64,000 bases of DNA from Anaerolineae bacterium (GTDB lineage Bacteria > Chloroflexota > Anaerolineae > Aggregatilineales > Phototrophicaceae). Made by a program: the position numbers and the translations under genes. The notes beneath the pieces were generated by a model. That model saw only the letters and a list, made by a program, of their open reading frames with translations. It ran no database searches and was not told where the DNA came from. How positions within the stretch are numbered: the stretch's first letter is position 1; every line of letters starts with the position of its first letter. Below are positions 16,594-25,361 of this stretch, in pieces. Location: assembly GCA_022822545.1 (NCBI GenBank), contig JAJEBE010000057.1, forward strand, positions 124,001-188,000, written 5' to 3'.

Positions 16594-17432
16594 GCCGCGC
16601 GATGTCCCCGGTCATCCTCCCGCGCGATTCGGCGCTCTACGCGACCTTCGCGGACCTCATCCGCAGCGTCGACCTGGTCTTCTTGGCCGGTTTGCCCGGC
16701 GTCGGCAAAAGCCTGCTCATCCAGCAGATGACGCTGATGGCGGCCGAGCGCGGGCGCCGCGTTCACCTGCTGCAATGGGATGTGGCGCGTCAACCCTTCG
16801 AGACGCCCCGCTACCCTCTACAAAACGGCGCGACGCATCCGCTGGTGATCAAGGCGGTCGGCGTTTGGTCCCGCTGCGCCATCGCGGCCTGGGACGCTGA
16901 ATTTTGCGGCAAAGGCGACCTGCTCATCGGCGAGGCGCCCTTGATAGGCGGGCGCTTCATGGAGATCGTCAGGCGCGCCGATGACGCAGCGGAAGCGCTG
17001 CTGCGGAGCGAACGGGCGCGCTTTGTGCTGCCGGTGCCATCGCGGGAGGCGCGGGCCGCGATTGAGGCGAAGCGCGAGCAATCGATCGCGGCGCCGCGGC
17101 ACGAGAACGAAGCGCACGATGCGCCGCCCGATCTGTTGCGTTCGCTTTGGGATGATTTGAATGCGGTTGCTTTTCGGCTAGGCTTGGTGGATTCGCTGGA
17201 GAGCCGCCCCTATACACCCGCCATTTACCGATCCGTATATGTTCATCTTTTGTCCAATCGAGTCCTGCATGTGTTAAATATTGGCCCAATTTTGCCCCCG
17301 ACCGGATCGGTATATGAGGGCTTGGACGGGCTTCCCAACCTTCAGGCGACGCCGGAAGAAGCGGCGGGAATCCTGGCGCGGCTGGAAACGGAAAAGCCAG
17401 GCGACGGTGCCGCCGCCTGGTATGAGATTTGA
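16590..17432 (+). CDS. P-loop NTPase/kinase-like protein of unknown function
   Basis: The protein opens with a hydrophobic strand and the Walker A motif GLPGVGKSLL (about residues 34-43). It is followed by a helix-strand pattern typical of small-molecule kinases or nucleotide-dependent enzymes, including a LLIGEAPLIGGRF strand. I do not recognise a specific family. The frame begins with TTG at 16590, overlapping the ThDP gene stop by 4 bases; an in-frame ATG at 16602 is an equally good start. The tight overlap suggests co-expression with the ThDP enzyme and a shared pathway. Confidence 0.6.
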   Translation: MSRAMSPVILPRDSALYATFADLIRSVDLVFLAGLPGVGKSLLIQQMTLMAAERGRRVHLLQWDVARQPFETPRYPLQNGATHPLVIKAVGVWSRCAIAAWDAEFCGKGDLLIGEAPLIGGRFMEIVRRADDAAEALLRSERARFVLPVPSREARAAIEAKREQSIAAPRHENEAHDAPPDLLRSLWDDLNAVAFRLGLVDSLESRPYTPAIYRSVYVHLLSNRVLHVLNIGPILPPTGSVYEGLDGLPNLQATPEEAAGILARLETEKPGDGAAAWYEI

Positions 17433-17455
17433 CCCGGCGCTCATTAGGTCTTGAG

Positions 17456-17875
17456 TCAGGCGCGCTCGTCGGGAATGACGGCGAAGACATCGATCTCGAA
17501 ATCGGCGTAGGGCTTGCCCAGCGCTTTGACCACGACGCCGGTGGAGCAGGGGTGGACATCGGGCATGTGCTTCGCCAGCACCGGGTAGACCAGGTCGCGG
17601 TAGGAGGCGTCGGTGACGTAAGTCGTGATCTTGCAGATGTCTTCCATGCGGGCGCCGGCCGCTTCCAGGATGATCTTGACATTCTTCATGGCGTTATCGG
17701 CCTGGGCAGCCGGGTCGCCTTCGCCGACGAAGGAGGAGTTGTCCATGGTCAAGCCGGTCTGGCCTTCGACGAAGACCAGGTTGCCGGCGCGGACCGCCTT
17801 GCAGGTGCGGTAATCGATATCGGGGAAGATATTGCCGCCTTTGCTGGTTTTGGGGAGAATACGTTGATGCGCCAT
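17456..17875 (-). CDS. RidA/YjgF-family protein lacking the canonical arginine
   Basis: This 139-residue cytoplasmic protein belongs to the trimeric RidA fold; family members hydrolyse reactive enamines/imines or have other roles. The core pattern (VFVEGQTGL, then NVKIILEAAGARMEDICKITTYV) is clear. The position where active RidA enzymes carry the substrate-binding arginine (ARS...) reads PCST here, so this copy probably belongs to a Rid subgroup without the classical deaminase activity. AGGAGCAAGAAA precedes the ATG. It is convergent with the P-loop gene. Confidence 0.85.
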   Translation of the reverse strand: MAHQRILPKTSKGGNIFPDIDYRTCKAVRAGNLVFVEGQTGLTMDNSSFVGEGDPAAQADNAMKNVKIILEAAGARMEDICKITTYVTDASYRDLVYPVLAKHMPDVHPCSTGVVVKALGKPYADFEIDVFAVIPDERA

Positions 17876-18029
17876 TTTCTTGCTCCTGAATAGAACCTTT
17901 TGCCGCCGAGTATAACGAGGGCACAGAGATCTGGCATTAATCTATCGGCGCGCGCATCGTGGTGGTGGGCGGCTATTTGGACACGTCTGCATCGGGTAAG
18001 AACTGGCGGGTACTAATGAGGTAGGGAAT

Positions 18030-19337
18030 ATGAACGAGAGAAAACGTTACGCCATCGTCGGGACAGGATCGCGCGCGGGCATGTTCGTCGATGCGATCAC
18101 GACGACATACGCCGAGATTGCCGATTTGGTCGGCTTATGCGACCTGAGCCGGACGCGCATGGATTGGTACAACGGGCAACTGCGGGCGCGTGGATTGCCG
18201 CCGGCGCCCCAGTATCATGCGGAGGACTTCGAGCGGATGATCGCGGAGCGCAAGCCGGATACGGTGATCGTGACGACGATCGACGCCTGGCACCATCATT
18301 ATATCGCGCGGGCTTTGGAGCTGGGCTGCGATGTCATCAGCGAGAAGCCGCTGACGACCACGCTCGACCGGCTGCATAGAATTGACGCCGCGCTAAAGGG
18401 CAGCGGCAAGTCCCTGCGCGTGACCTTCAATTATCGCTTTGCGCCGGCTTATGCGCGCTTCCGCCAGCTCATCGCCGATGGCGCGGTCGGTCGGCCGCTG
18501 CTGGTCGATTTCTCCTGGCTGCTGGATACCAGCCACGGGGCGGATTATTTCCGGCGCTGGCACAGAGAGAAGGAGAATAGCGGCGGCTTGCTGGTGCACA
18601 AGGCGACGCACCATTTCGACCTGGTGAATTGGTGGATCGCCTCTTATCCGCGGCGGGTATTCGCGCTCGGCGATCTGATGTTTTATGGCAAATCGAACGC
18701 GGCGGCGCGCGGCGAGCATTATGGCTATGCGCGTTATACGGGCGAGGCGACGGCGGCGGACGATCCCTTCGCCCTATTCCTCGACCGGAAGGAAGCGTTT
18801 CGAGGGTTGTATTTGGCGGCCGAGGCGGAGACGGGCTATATCCGCGACCGCAATGTCTTTGGCGAGCCGATAACGGCGGAGGATACGATGGCGGTCACAG
18901 CGCGTTACGCCAACGGCGCGCTGCTGTCCTATTGTTTGGTCGCATACGCGCCTTGGGAGGGTTTGCGCGTGGCGGTGACGGGGACGCGCGGGCGGCTCGA
19001 GATGGATATCATCGAGAATGTCACGCATTTGAAGACGGACGGCGAATCAGCGGCGGCGAGCAAGGGCGCCTTCAAGCGGACGGAGATACGCGCTTTTCCG
19101 ATGTTCGGCGAGCCTTGCGTCGTGGATGCGCCGCAAGCGGCCGGCGGGCATGGCGGCGCTGATCCGTTGATGCTGGAGCAGATATTTTCGCCGACTCCGC
19201 CGCCGGATCCGCTGGAGCGCTCGGCCTCGTTTATGGATGGGGCGGCGTCGATCCTGGTGGGCATCGCGGCGAATATGTCGATGGAGTCGGGCGAGATGGT
19301 GGATGTGGCGGAGTTGTTTGATTTGTCAGCAACTTGA
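18030..19337 (+). CDS. Gfo/Idh/MocA-family oxidoreductase
   Basis: This NAD(P)-dependent dehydrogenase probably acts on a sugar or inositol derivative. The N-terminal Rossmann motif reads [11 protein letters not shown], the EKP motif (ISEKPL) lies near residue 110, and the catalytic [12 protein letters not shown] segment with the conserved lysine and histidine is present. At 435 residues it is somewhat longer than the usual 340-390. GAGGTAGGGA is directly upstream of the ATG. The substrate is unknown; the next supported downstream genes are unrelated small genes. Confidence 0.88.
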   Translation: MNERKRYAIVGTGSRAGMFVDAITTTYAEIADLVGLCDLSRTRMDWYNGQLRARGLPPAPQYHAEDFERMIAERKPDTVIVTTIDAWHHHYIARALELGCDVISEKPLTTTLDRLHRIDAALKGSGKSLRVTFNYRFAPAYARFRQLIADGAVGRPLLVDFSWLLDTSHGADYFRRWHREKENSGGLLVHKATHHFDLVNWWIASYPRRVFALGDLMFYGKSNAAARGEHYGYARYTGEATAADDPFALFLDRKEAFRGLYLAAEAETGYIRDRNVFGEPITAEDTMAVTARYANGALLSYCLVAYAPWEGLRVAVTGTRGRLEMDIIENVTHLKTDGESAAASKGAFKRTEIRAFPMFGEPCVVDAPQAAGGHGGADPLMLEQIFSPTPPPDPLERSASFMDGAASILVGIAANMSMESGEMVDVAELFDLSAT

Positions 19338-19565
19338 CCATAACTTGTCGTCATCCAGTAATCCAGATAGGACTTTGTACAGTGATGAAGCGTTATTGCG
19401 GACGATTATTGAGGGGACTCTTGGGTGGCGCCTGTGCGATGTACCTTGGAATGTTATGGAGTTGCCAGGGGATTGCCAGCACAGGGCGTGAAACTTGCCT
19501 TTATCGCATCTTCTTATCGGATTGTGTATATTATGTTTGTACGATGTAGAAGTTAGGAAGGCGTT

Positions 19566-19994
19566 TTGATCAGAATTGATTCGTCAGTGTTTTGTAGAGA
19601 CTACGTGATGCATCCTGACGGCGATATAACTTTATGGCGAGTTTTCTCTGAAATAAATATCAACACAGAGCTTCCTGATGAGTCGCAGTCCACGCTGATT
19701 CTGAACCCGCCAGTATGGCTGATTTCTTCCTGGCTTATAGAAGAAGCTGCTGACATGAAATTGTACACTGCGATCGCGCGCTGGGTGGCGCCAAACGATC
19801 ATCGGGTTCTCCGCGAGACGAGTTTTGAACTCGACTTTCGGGAAGCGTTTCGGTATGTATATCGCCTCCAAATTGGGGAGTTGGACTTTGTAGGTGATGG
19901 TCATTATGAGTATCATGTTGAAATATTGGGTGACGCTGGGTGGGGCGAAATCTCACGGAACAGCCTATTCATCACTAATCATGTTACCGGGTAG
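19566..19994 (+). CDS. Small hypothetical protein, possibly DUF6941-like
   Basis: This is a 142-residue soluble protein with no signal peptide or membrane segment. Its layout (FCRDYVMHPDG near the start, then alternating strands) reminds me of the DUF6941-type family, but this is uncertain. The TTG start at 19566 is supported by AGGAAG 5 bases upstream; an in-frame GTG lies a few codons later. Base composition is clearly lower in GC than in the flanking oxidoreductases, suggesting an acquired gene. Its function is unknown. Confidence 0.6.
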   Translation: MIRIDSSVFCRDYVMHPDGDITLWRVFSEININTELPDESQSTLILNPPVWLISSWLIEEAADMKLYTAIARWVAPNDHRVLRETSFELDFREAFRYVYRLQIGELDFVGDGHYEYHVEILGDAGWGEISRNSLFITNHVTG

Positions 19995-20011
19995 GCTTTG
20001 AGAGGAGAAGT

Positions 20012-20173
20012 ATGATGGAGCGGATAGTTGTAACGTACACGACAAGCTGCTCAATTCCCAAAGCCGAGATTCCTGGCGGGAATCGCGATACGAGACCAGA
20101 TCGGAAGACAGCAAAGACGCCCGCGCCGCGCGCGAACGCGACCAAGTCATCTTCGCCTAAGAAGAAGCGTTAG
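20012..20173 (+). CDS. Small basic Lys/Arg-rich protein (53 residues)
   Basis: A short frame with a good AGAGGAGAAG ribosome site ending 1 base before the ATG region, 17 bases after the preceding gene. The C-terminal half is rich in Lys, Arg, Pro and Ser and ends in SPKKKR, resembling a disordered nucleic-acid-binding tail. It is probably co-transcribed with the gene at 19566. An 11-base tandem duplication spans its stop codon. It is reported because of the ribosome site and operon position; no family is known. Confidence 0.45.
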   Translation: MMERIVVTYTTSCSIPKAEIPGGNRDTRPDRKTAKTPAPRANATKSSSPKKKR

Positions 20174-20187
20174 TTAAGCGTTAGTTA
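20166..20187. repeat. Perfect 11-base tandem duplication
   Basis: AGCGTTAGTTA occurs twice without a gap. The first copy contains the stop codon of the small basic gene. Confidence 0.85.
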
Positions 20188-20290
20188 ATTGAACTGTCAA
20201 CCACTAATGTACCCAAGCGCCGTTGCGATGCGGCCGGCTCAGTGGGCAGGGCGAGACACTGGCTGAACTGCAAAAAGATAGCGATCCACA

Positions 20291-20318
20291 GGCGGGCGAT
20301 CTGATAGATCGCCCCTAC
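20291..20318. repeat. Dispersed palindromic repeat, family 1, short copy
   Basis: GGCGGGCGATCT...AGATCGCCCCTAC forms a simple hairpin 20 bases beyond the aldo/keto reductase stop codon. Confidence 0.8.
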
Positions 20319-20337
20319 GCATTGTGACGGGAATGCG

Positions 20338-21333
20338 CTAGCGGTAGCGGGAGTCGGCGCCGACGCCCCACATATCCGGATCGGGACCGAACTTGGCTTT
20401 GAGCTCGGCGGTGGCGTCATCGAGGCGCCTCATCGTCTCCGCCGATAGCGAGAGATTGCCGGCGATCACATTGCTTTCCACTTGCTGCCGATTGCGCGCG
20501 CCTGCCAGCACCGAGGTCACGGCTGGTTTGTGCAGCAGCCAGGCGAGGGCGACATGCACCATCTCTCGCCCGATATCGGCGCAGATTTCGCGGATGGCCT
20601 CAACGGCGGCGAAGGTCTCGGCTTCGTAGCCAGGACTGCCGTGGCGGGAATCGCGGCGGTCGGGGCGGAAGTGCCGGGTGCGCGTGCGCGAGTAGGGCAT
20701 CTCGTCGGCGTTCCGGTAGCGGCCGGTGAGCAAGGCTTGATTCAGCGGGCTGTAGGGCAAGATGCCGATCTCCTCTTCGACGCATCGGGGCTGAATGTCG
20801 AATTCGATAGCGCGCCAGAGCAGGCTGTAGGGCAGTTGATTGGCGTCGTAGCGGCCGTGCCGGAGCATATCGGGCATGTCGAGTTTTCCGAAGTTGCTGA
20901 CGCCGATGACGCGGATTTTGCCTTCGCGCTGCAAGTCTTGCAGGGCGCTCATGCTGTCTTCAAAGGGCACGGTGCGGCTGGGCCAGTGGATTTGATAGAG
21001 GTCGATGACATCGGTGTCCAGGCGCTTGAGGCTGCGCTCGCAGGCGGCGCGGATGGCGCCTGGCGCCAGATTGGCCTGGCTGACTTTGGTGGCGATGATA
21101 GCTTCCTGCCGCCGCCCAGCCAGCGCCCGCCCCAGCATCTCCTCGGAGTAGCCGTTTCCGTAGCCTCCCGCTGTATCGAAGAAGTTGATGCCGGCATCCA
21201 AAGCGGCGCTGACGGCGTTGATGGTGTCGCGCTCGTCTTGCGATCCCCAGTAGTCGCCGCCGACGATGCCCCAGAAGCCGACAGCGATCGGCGAGACCAT
21301 GAGGTTTGAGTTGCCCAATTGTCGCAATTGCAT
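20338..21333 (-). CDS. Aldo/keto reductase
   Basis: This TIM-barrel NADPH-dependent oxidoreductase acts on carbonyl compounds or sugars. The catalytic tetrad is visible as D and Y in FFDTAGGYGNGYSEE, K in IATKVS and H in YQIHWP. The cofactor-binding C-terminal segment (VLAGARNRQQVESNV) is intact. The 331-residue length is normal. It is divergent from the second Opp-type operon, so a role in the sugar catabolism encoded there is possible but unproven. Confidence 0.92.
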   Translation of the reverse strand: MQLRQLGNSNLMVSPIAVGFWGIVGGDYWGSQDERDTINAVSAALDAGINFFDTAGGYGNGYSEEMLGRALAGRRQEAIIATKVSQANLAPGAIRAACERSLKRLDTDVIDLYQIHWPSRTVPFEDSMSALQDLQREGKIRVIGVSNFGKLDMPDMLRHGRYDANQLPYSLLWRAIEFDIQPRCVEEEIGILPYSPLNQALLTGRYRNADEMPYSRTRTRHFRPDRRDSRHGSPGYEAETFAAVEAIREICADIGREMVHVALAWLLHKPAVTSVLAGARNRQQVESNVIAGNLSLSAETMRRLDDATAELKAKFGPDPDMWGVGADSRYR

Positions 21334-21462
21334 TTGTTCAATCCTTGTGTCGCGTCACTTAGGCGCCAGTTTACCAGAGGACTTTCGGCCGGTGTGCGGT
21401 CAACATTCCTGGGATGCTGCTCCGCACGGCGCAATGTCGGGAAGCGCAGGCATTGTACATTC

Positions 21463-21491
21463 TTGTTTTCGCCTGCAGGTTGCGCTATTCT
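21463..21491 (+). promoter_or_regulatory. Promoter of the second Opp/uronate operon
   Basis: TTGTTT (21463-21468), a 17-base spacer and TATTCT (21486-21491). It lies about 80 bases upstream of the binding-protein start. Confidence 0.45.
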
Positions 21492-21570
21492 GTGATGGAG
21501 TCTGTGTCGTTAACGAAAAATCAACGAACGGATTCACCACACGAACTCCAAAAAGAAGAGGAGAAAGATC

Positions 21571-23325
21571 ATGAGCAAGTTAAGGTCAGGCCGGTTCATG
21601 CTGCTTCTGACGCTTGTCAGCCTGCTGCTTGGCATGGTTGTGCCGGTGAGCATGGCGCAATTGGCGGAGGTGCCGCGCGACAGGACGCTGGTGATTGAAA
21701 ATATCAGCGTGCGCAACCCGGCGCCGGAGAATTTTAATCCGCTCGCGAATGGCTCGCTCGGGCACGCCGGCATGAACCAGGTCGGCAACGAATCCCTGTT
21801 CTATTACAACTATGAGACGGGTGAACTCGTGCCTTGGCTGGCGGAAAGCGCCGCGTTCAACGACGACTACACCGAGTTGACAATCAACCTGCGCGATGGC
21901 GTCAAGTGGAACGATGGCGAAGCTTTCAACGCCGATGATGTCCTCTACACGCTGAACTTCTTGATCGAGAATCGCGATGCGCGCTTCAGCGACCGCCATG
22001 CCGATTTCGTCAGCAACGTGGCCGCGCCGGACGACCTCACCGTCGTTATCTCGCTCAACGCGCCCAACCCGCGCTATCTGTTCAACGCCTTTGGCGTAGG
22101 CATCTACTGGTCTACCTACATCGTGCCGGAGCATATCTACTCGATGCAGGAAGATCCGCTAACCTTCAGCAACTTCGATCTGGAAGCGGGTTATCCGGTG
22201 GGCACCGGCCCTTACCGTCTGGTCAATTCCAACGAGACCGAATCGGTCTGGGATCGCCGTGATGACTGGTGGGGCGCCGAGACCGGCTTCAAGGACCTGC
22301 CAGCGCCGGAACGCGTCATCTTTTTGGCGGCAGGCAATGAGGAGCGCCGCGCCGCTATGGCGATCAACAACGAGTTGGATACCATGTGGCTGATGGGCCG
22401 CAGTACCTTTGAGACGGTGGTCGCCCAAAACCCGGCTGTCACCGGCTGGTACAGTGAATTGCCCTATGCTTACCTTGATCCTTGCCCGCGTTATCTGGTT
22501 GTCAACAACGCGGTCCCGCCCTTCGACAATCGGGATCTGCGCTGGGCGATGAGCTACGCGATCAATCGCGACGCGCTGGTGGATATCGCCTGGGAAGGCA
22601 TGACCAGCACGATCAATTGGATCATGCCCGGTTACCCGCCCTTGCTGGAATACATGGATGCCAGCGCCGATCTGTTTGAGGCCTATCCGACCCTGGAGCA
22701 AAATCAGGACAAGGTCGATGAGTTGATGACGGGCGCCGGCTTCACCATGAACGGCGCTGGCCTCTGGGTTGATGCCGATGGCAACACCGTGCAGATGGAT
22801 TTGGCCATCCGCCAGGGCGAGACCTTCCAGGTCAAGATGGCGCCGGTCATCGCCGAATTGCTGCAGCGCGCCGGCTTCGACGCCACCTTCAAGCTGCAGG
22901 ATAACGCCGCCTTCAACGAGACGGCCCGGACTGGCACCGCCAACGCCTGGATTGATGTGGCCTGCGGCGCTGTGCGCGATCCCTACGGCACGCTGGATAA
23001 CTTCCACAGCCGCCATTCCGCCCCCCTCGGCGAAGATGTCACCGGCGCTCGCACCCGCTACGAGAATGCCGAATACGACGCCATCGTCGACCAGATGGCG
23101 CTGACGGCCAGCGAAGACCCGGCCATGCAAGATCTTTTCCGCTCCGCGATTGAGATGTGGCTGACGGATCTGCCAGGCATGCCGCTGACTGAAGCCTCGC
23201 TGCTGACCCCGTTCAATAACCACTATTGGACGAACTGGCCAACGGCGGACAACAACTACGTCCACCCCGGCTTCTGGTGGCAGACTGCCTTGCTGATGAT
23301 CACCGAGATCGAACCAGCCGGTTAA
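21571..23325 (+). CDS. Family 5 extracellular solute-binding protein (Opp/Dpp type)
   Basis: This is the periplasmic or cell-surface substrate-binding protein of the second importer. It has a Sec signal (basic start, LLLTLVSLLLGMVV core, ending near SMAQ). The body has family 5 elements: NPLANGSLGH, LRDGVKWNDGEAFNADDVLYT and the YPVGTGPYRLV loop. Length is 584 residues. AGAGGAGAAAGATC precedes the ATG. In several bacteria, Opp-like systems next to glycan genes import oligosaccharides. Because uronate and inositol-pathway genes follow, a uronate-containing oligosaccharide is a reasonable guess for the ligand. Confidence 0.92.
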   Translation: MSKLRSGRFMLLLTLVSLLLGMVVPVSMAQLAEVPRDRTLVIENISVRNPAPENFNPLANGSLGHAGMNQVGNESLFYYNYETGELVPWLAESAAFNDDYTELTINLRDGVKWNDGEAFNADDVLYTLNFLIENRDARFSDRHADFVSNVAAPDDLTVVISLNAPNPRYLFNAFGVGIYWSTYIVPEHIYSMQEDPLTFSNFDLEAGYPVGTGPYRLVNSNETESVWDRRDDWWGAETGFKDLPAPERVIFLAAGNEERRAAMAINNELDTMWLMGRSTFETVVAQNPAVTGWYSELPYAYLDPCPRYLVVNNAVPPFDNRDLRWAMSYAINRDALVDIAWEGMTSTINWIMPGYPPLLEYMDASADLFEAYPTLEQNQDKVDELMTGAGFTMNGAGLWVDADGNTVQMDLAIRQGETFQVKMAPVIAELLQRAGFDATFKLQDNAAFNETARTGTANAWIDVACGAVRDPYGTLDNFHSRHSAPLGEDVTGARTRYENAEYDAIVDQMALTASEDPAMQDLFRSAIEMWLTDLPGMPLTEASLLTPFNNHYWTNWPTADNNYVHPGFWWQTALLMITEIEPAG

Positions 23326-23341
23326 GTCGCTTATGTTTCAG

Positions 23342-23379
23342 GTGCCCGTTGCCTCGCGCTTCGGGCACTTTTGTCTTTT
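23342..23379 (+). terminator. Intercistronic terminator/attenuator between binding protein and permease
   Basis: A 7-base perfect stem GTGCCCG/CGGGCAC with a 13-base loop is followed by TTTTGTCTTTT. It lies 17 bases after the binding-protein stop and inside the operon, so it probably reduces transcription into the permease genes. Confidence 0.8.
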
Positions 23380-23469
23380 AAGGCAGGAATCCGCGTAGTT
23401 GGGTATGATGGTGTCAGGCGCGTTCTTGGCGTTGTCCATAGCTGTCATCTGTAGGTGGAGGTGCGGACA

Positions 23470-24468
23470 GTGAAGCATGGTTACCTGATCCAACGGCTGA
23501 TCATGTTCTTTGTGGTGATCGTGCTTGCTGCGACGCTCAACTTCATCATTCCGCGCTTGGCTCCAGGCGACCCCGTCGGCGCCGTGCTGGAAGAGTTGCG
23601 CGCTCGCGGCGCCTCCACCGGGGGCGATGCGGAAGACGAAATCGTGGCGGCTTATCGCGCGCGCTTCGGCCTTGACCAGCCGATCCACATCCAATACGTC
23701 AGTTTCCTCTTTAACACTCTGCGTTTTGATCTCGGCTATTCCATCTCATATTATCCGCAAAAGGTGGAGCAGGCGCTGCTGCGCTCCCTGCCCTGGACGG
23801 TGGGTTTGTTGGCCATCTCGACCTTGATGTCATTCGCCTTCGGATCGTTTTTCGGCGCCTTGATGGCTTGGCCGCGGGCGCCGGCGGCAGTGAATCGATT
23901 CGTCCCGTTTTTCATGATCTTATCGGCGGTGCCCTATTATCTTCTGGGGCTGATACTGGTATATATATTTGCCTTTGTGCTGCGCTGGCTGCCGCTGGGC
24001 GGTGCCTATGCGTCCGGCACTGTGCCGGAGTTGGACCTGGATTTCATTCTCGATGTCATAAAGCACGGCATCTTGCCGGCGCTCTCGATTCTGTTGACGA
24101 GCGTGGGTTTCTGGGCTTTGGGCATGCGAGGCGTCATGGTGACGGTGCTGGGCGAAGACTACTTGACGCTGGCGGAAGCCAAGGGCTTGCCCGACCGGCG
24201 GATCTTCTTCGCTTACGCCATGCGCAACGCGCTGCTGCCGCAGGTGACATCACTGGCGATTGCCTTGGGCACGGTCGCGTCCGGCTCGGTGCTGGTCGAG
24301 GTGATCTTCAATTATCCGGGTGTTGGCTGGCTGCTCTATAATGCCTTGCGCAGTTCCGATTATTACATGGTGCAGGGTGTGGCATTTTTCCTGATATTGA
24401 CGGTGGCGGTCTCCGTGCTGATTGTCGATCTGATATATCCGCTGCTGGATCCGCGCATTGAGCGCTAG
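23470..24468 (+). CDS. ABC transporter permease (OppB/DppB-like)
   Basis: This inner-membrane permease has six predicted helices. The N-terminal RLAPGDPVGAVLEEL and FDLGYSI segments are typical of the DppB group, and the EAA loop (LAEAKGLPDRRIFFAYAMRNA) is present. The GTG at 23470 is chosen because GGAGGTG lies about 6 bases upstream; an in-frame GTG 5 codons earlier has no ribosome site. It is separated from the binding-protein gene by a terminator-like hairpin. Confidence 0.9.
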   Translation: MKHGYLIQRLIMFFVVIVLAATLNFIIPRLAPGDPVGAVLEELRARGASTGGDAEDEIVAAYRARFGLDQPIHIQYVSFLFNTLRFDLGYSISYYPQKVEQALLRSLPWTVGLLAISTLMSFAFGSFFGALMAWPRAPAAVNRFVPFFMILSAVPYYLLGLILVYIFAFVLRWLPLGGAYASGTVPELDLDFILDVIKHGILPALSILLTSVGFWALGMRGVMVTVLGEDYLTLAEAKGLPDRRIFFAYAMRNALLPQVTSLAIALGTVASGSVLVEVIFNYPGVGWLLYNALRSSDYYMVQGVAFFLILTVAVSVLIVDLIYPLLDPRIER

Positions 24469-24491
24469 GACGATACCGAAGCGAGTTCTTT

Positions 24492-25361
24492 ATGATCGAA
24501 ACATTTTTGCGCCGCGGCAAAGCGGCTGGCATTTACATCCTGCGAAGCCCAAAACTGCTGCTGGGGCTGGTCCTGCTCACGTCGCTGCTGTTGCTTGGGC
24601 TGGTCGGTCCGCAGTTTGTAGATGTAGAAAACGCGCGTCCGATCAGTGTGCCAACCAATAGACCGCCTTCGGCCGAATTCCCGCTGGGTACGGACAGCGG
24701 CGGCCGTGATGTATTGGCGGTCATCATTGTGGGGACGCCACAAACCTTGCGGATGGGTCTGCTGGCCGGCATCGTCGGCGTTGTGCTTGGCACGAGCCTG
24801 GGCTTAATCGCCGGTTATTACGGCGGAACGCTGGATATGATCATCAGCACCGTGACGGATACGATGCTTACGATTCCGCCACTGGCGATATTGCTGGTGG
24901 TGGCGGCATCGGTGCGTTCGATGAGCGTGGAGAATATGGCGCTGATCATCGCTTTGCTCTCCTGGATGTTCCCGGCGCGGACGATACGGGCGCAGGTGCT
25001 ATCTTTGCGCGAGCAGCCCTACGTGCACATGGCGCGGCTGGCCGGGCTTAGCGACATTCGCATCATCTTCGAAGAGATCATGCCGAATATCCTGCCGCTG
25101 GCGGCGGCCAGTTTTGTCGGCGCGACATCGGGCGCGATTTTGGCGGGCATCGGTTTGGAGGTGCTGGGTTTGGGACCGCAGCGCACGCCGACGCTGGGCA
25201 TGACCATATACTGGGCGCAGTTGTATTCGGCGCTGATTCGCGGCTTGTGGTGGTGGTGGCTGCCGCCGATTCTGGTTCTGATCGTCTTGTTTGTTGGCCT
25301 CTTCCTGGTGAGCGCAGCGATGGATGAATTCGTCAATCCGCGGCTGAGGAGAACGGGATGA
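24492..25361 (+). CDS. ABC transporter permease (OppC/DppC-like)
   Basis: This second permease has five to six membrane helices. FPLGTDSGGRDVLAVI is the family's N-terminal signature and the EAA loop reads VHMARLAGLSDIRIIFEEIMPN. The ATGA overlap with the following ATPase gene shows tight coupling. The 289-residue length is usual. Confidence 0.9.
   Translation: MIETFLRRGKAAGIYILRSPKLLLGLVLLTSLLLLGLVGPQFVDVENARPISVPTNRPPSAEFPLGTDSGGRDVLAVIIVGTPQTLRMGLLAGIVGVVLGTSLGLIAGYYGGTLDMIISTVTDTMLTIPPLAILLVVAASVRSMSVENMALIIALLSWMFPARTIRAQVLSLREQPYVHMARLAGLSDIRIIFEEIMPNILPLAAASFVGATSGAILAGIGLEVLGLGPQRTPTLGMTIYWAQLYSALIRGLWWWWLPPILVLIVLFVGLFLVSAAMDEFVNPRLRRTG

Noticed and set aside
19334-19549. Short Cys-rich plus-strand frame after the Gfo/Idh/MocA gene
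   Set aside because: It has no ribosome site and no family resemblance, and its start overlaps the upstream stop; not enough to call a gene.
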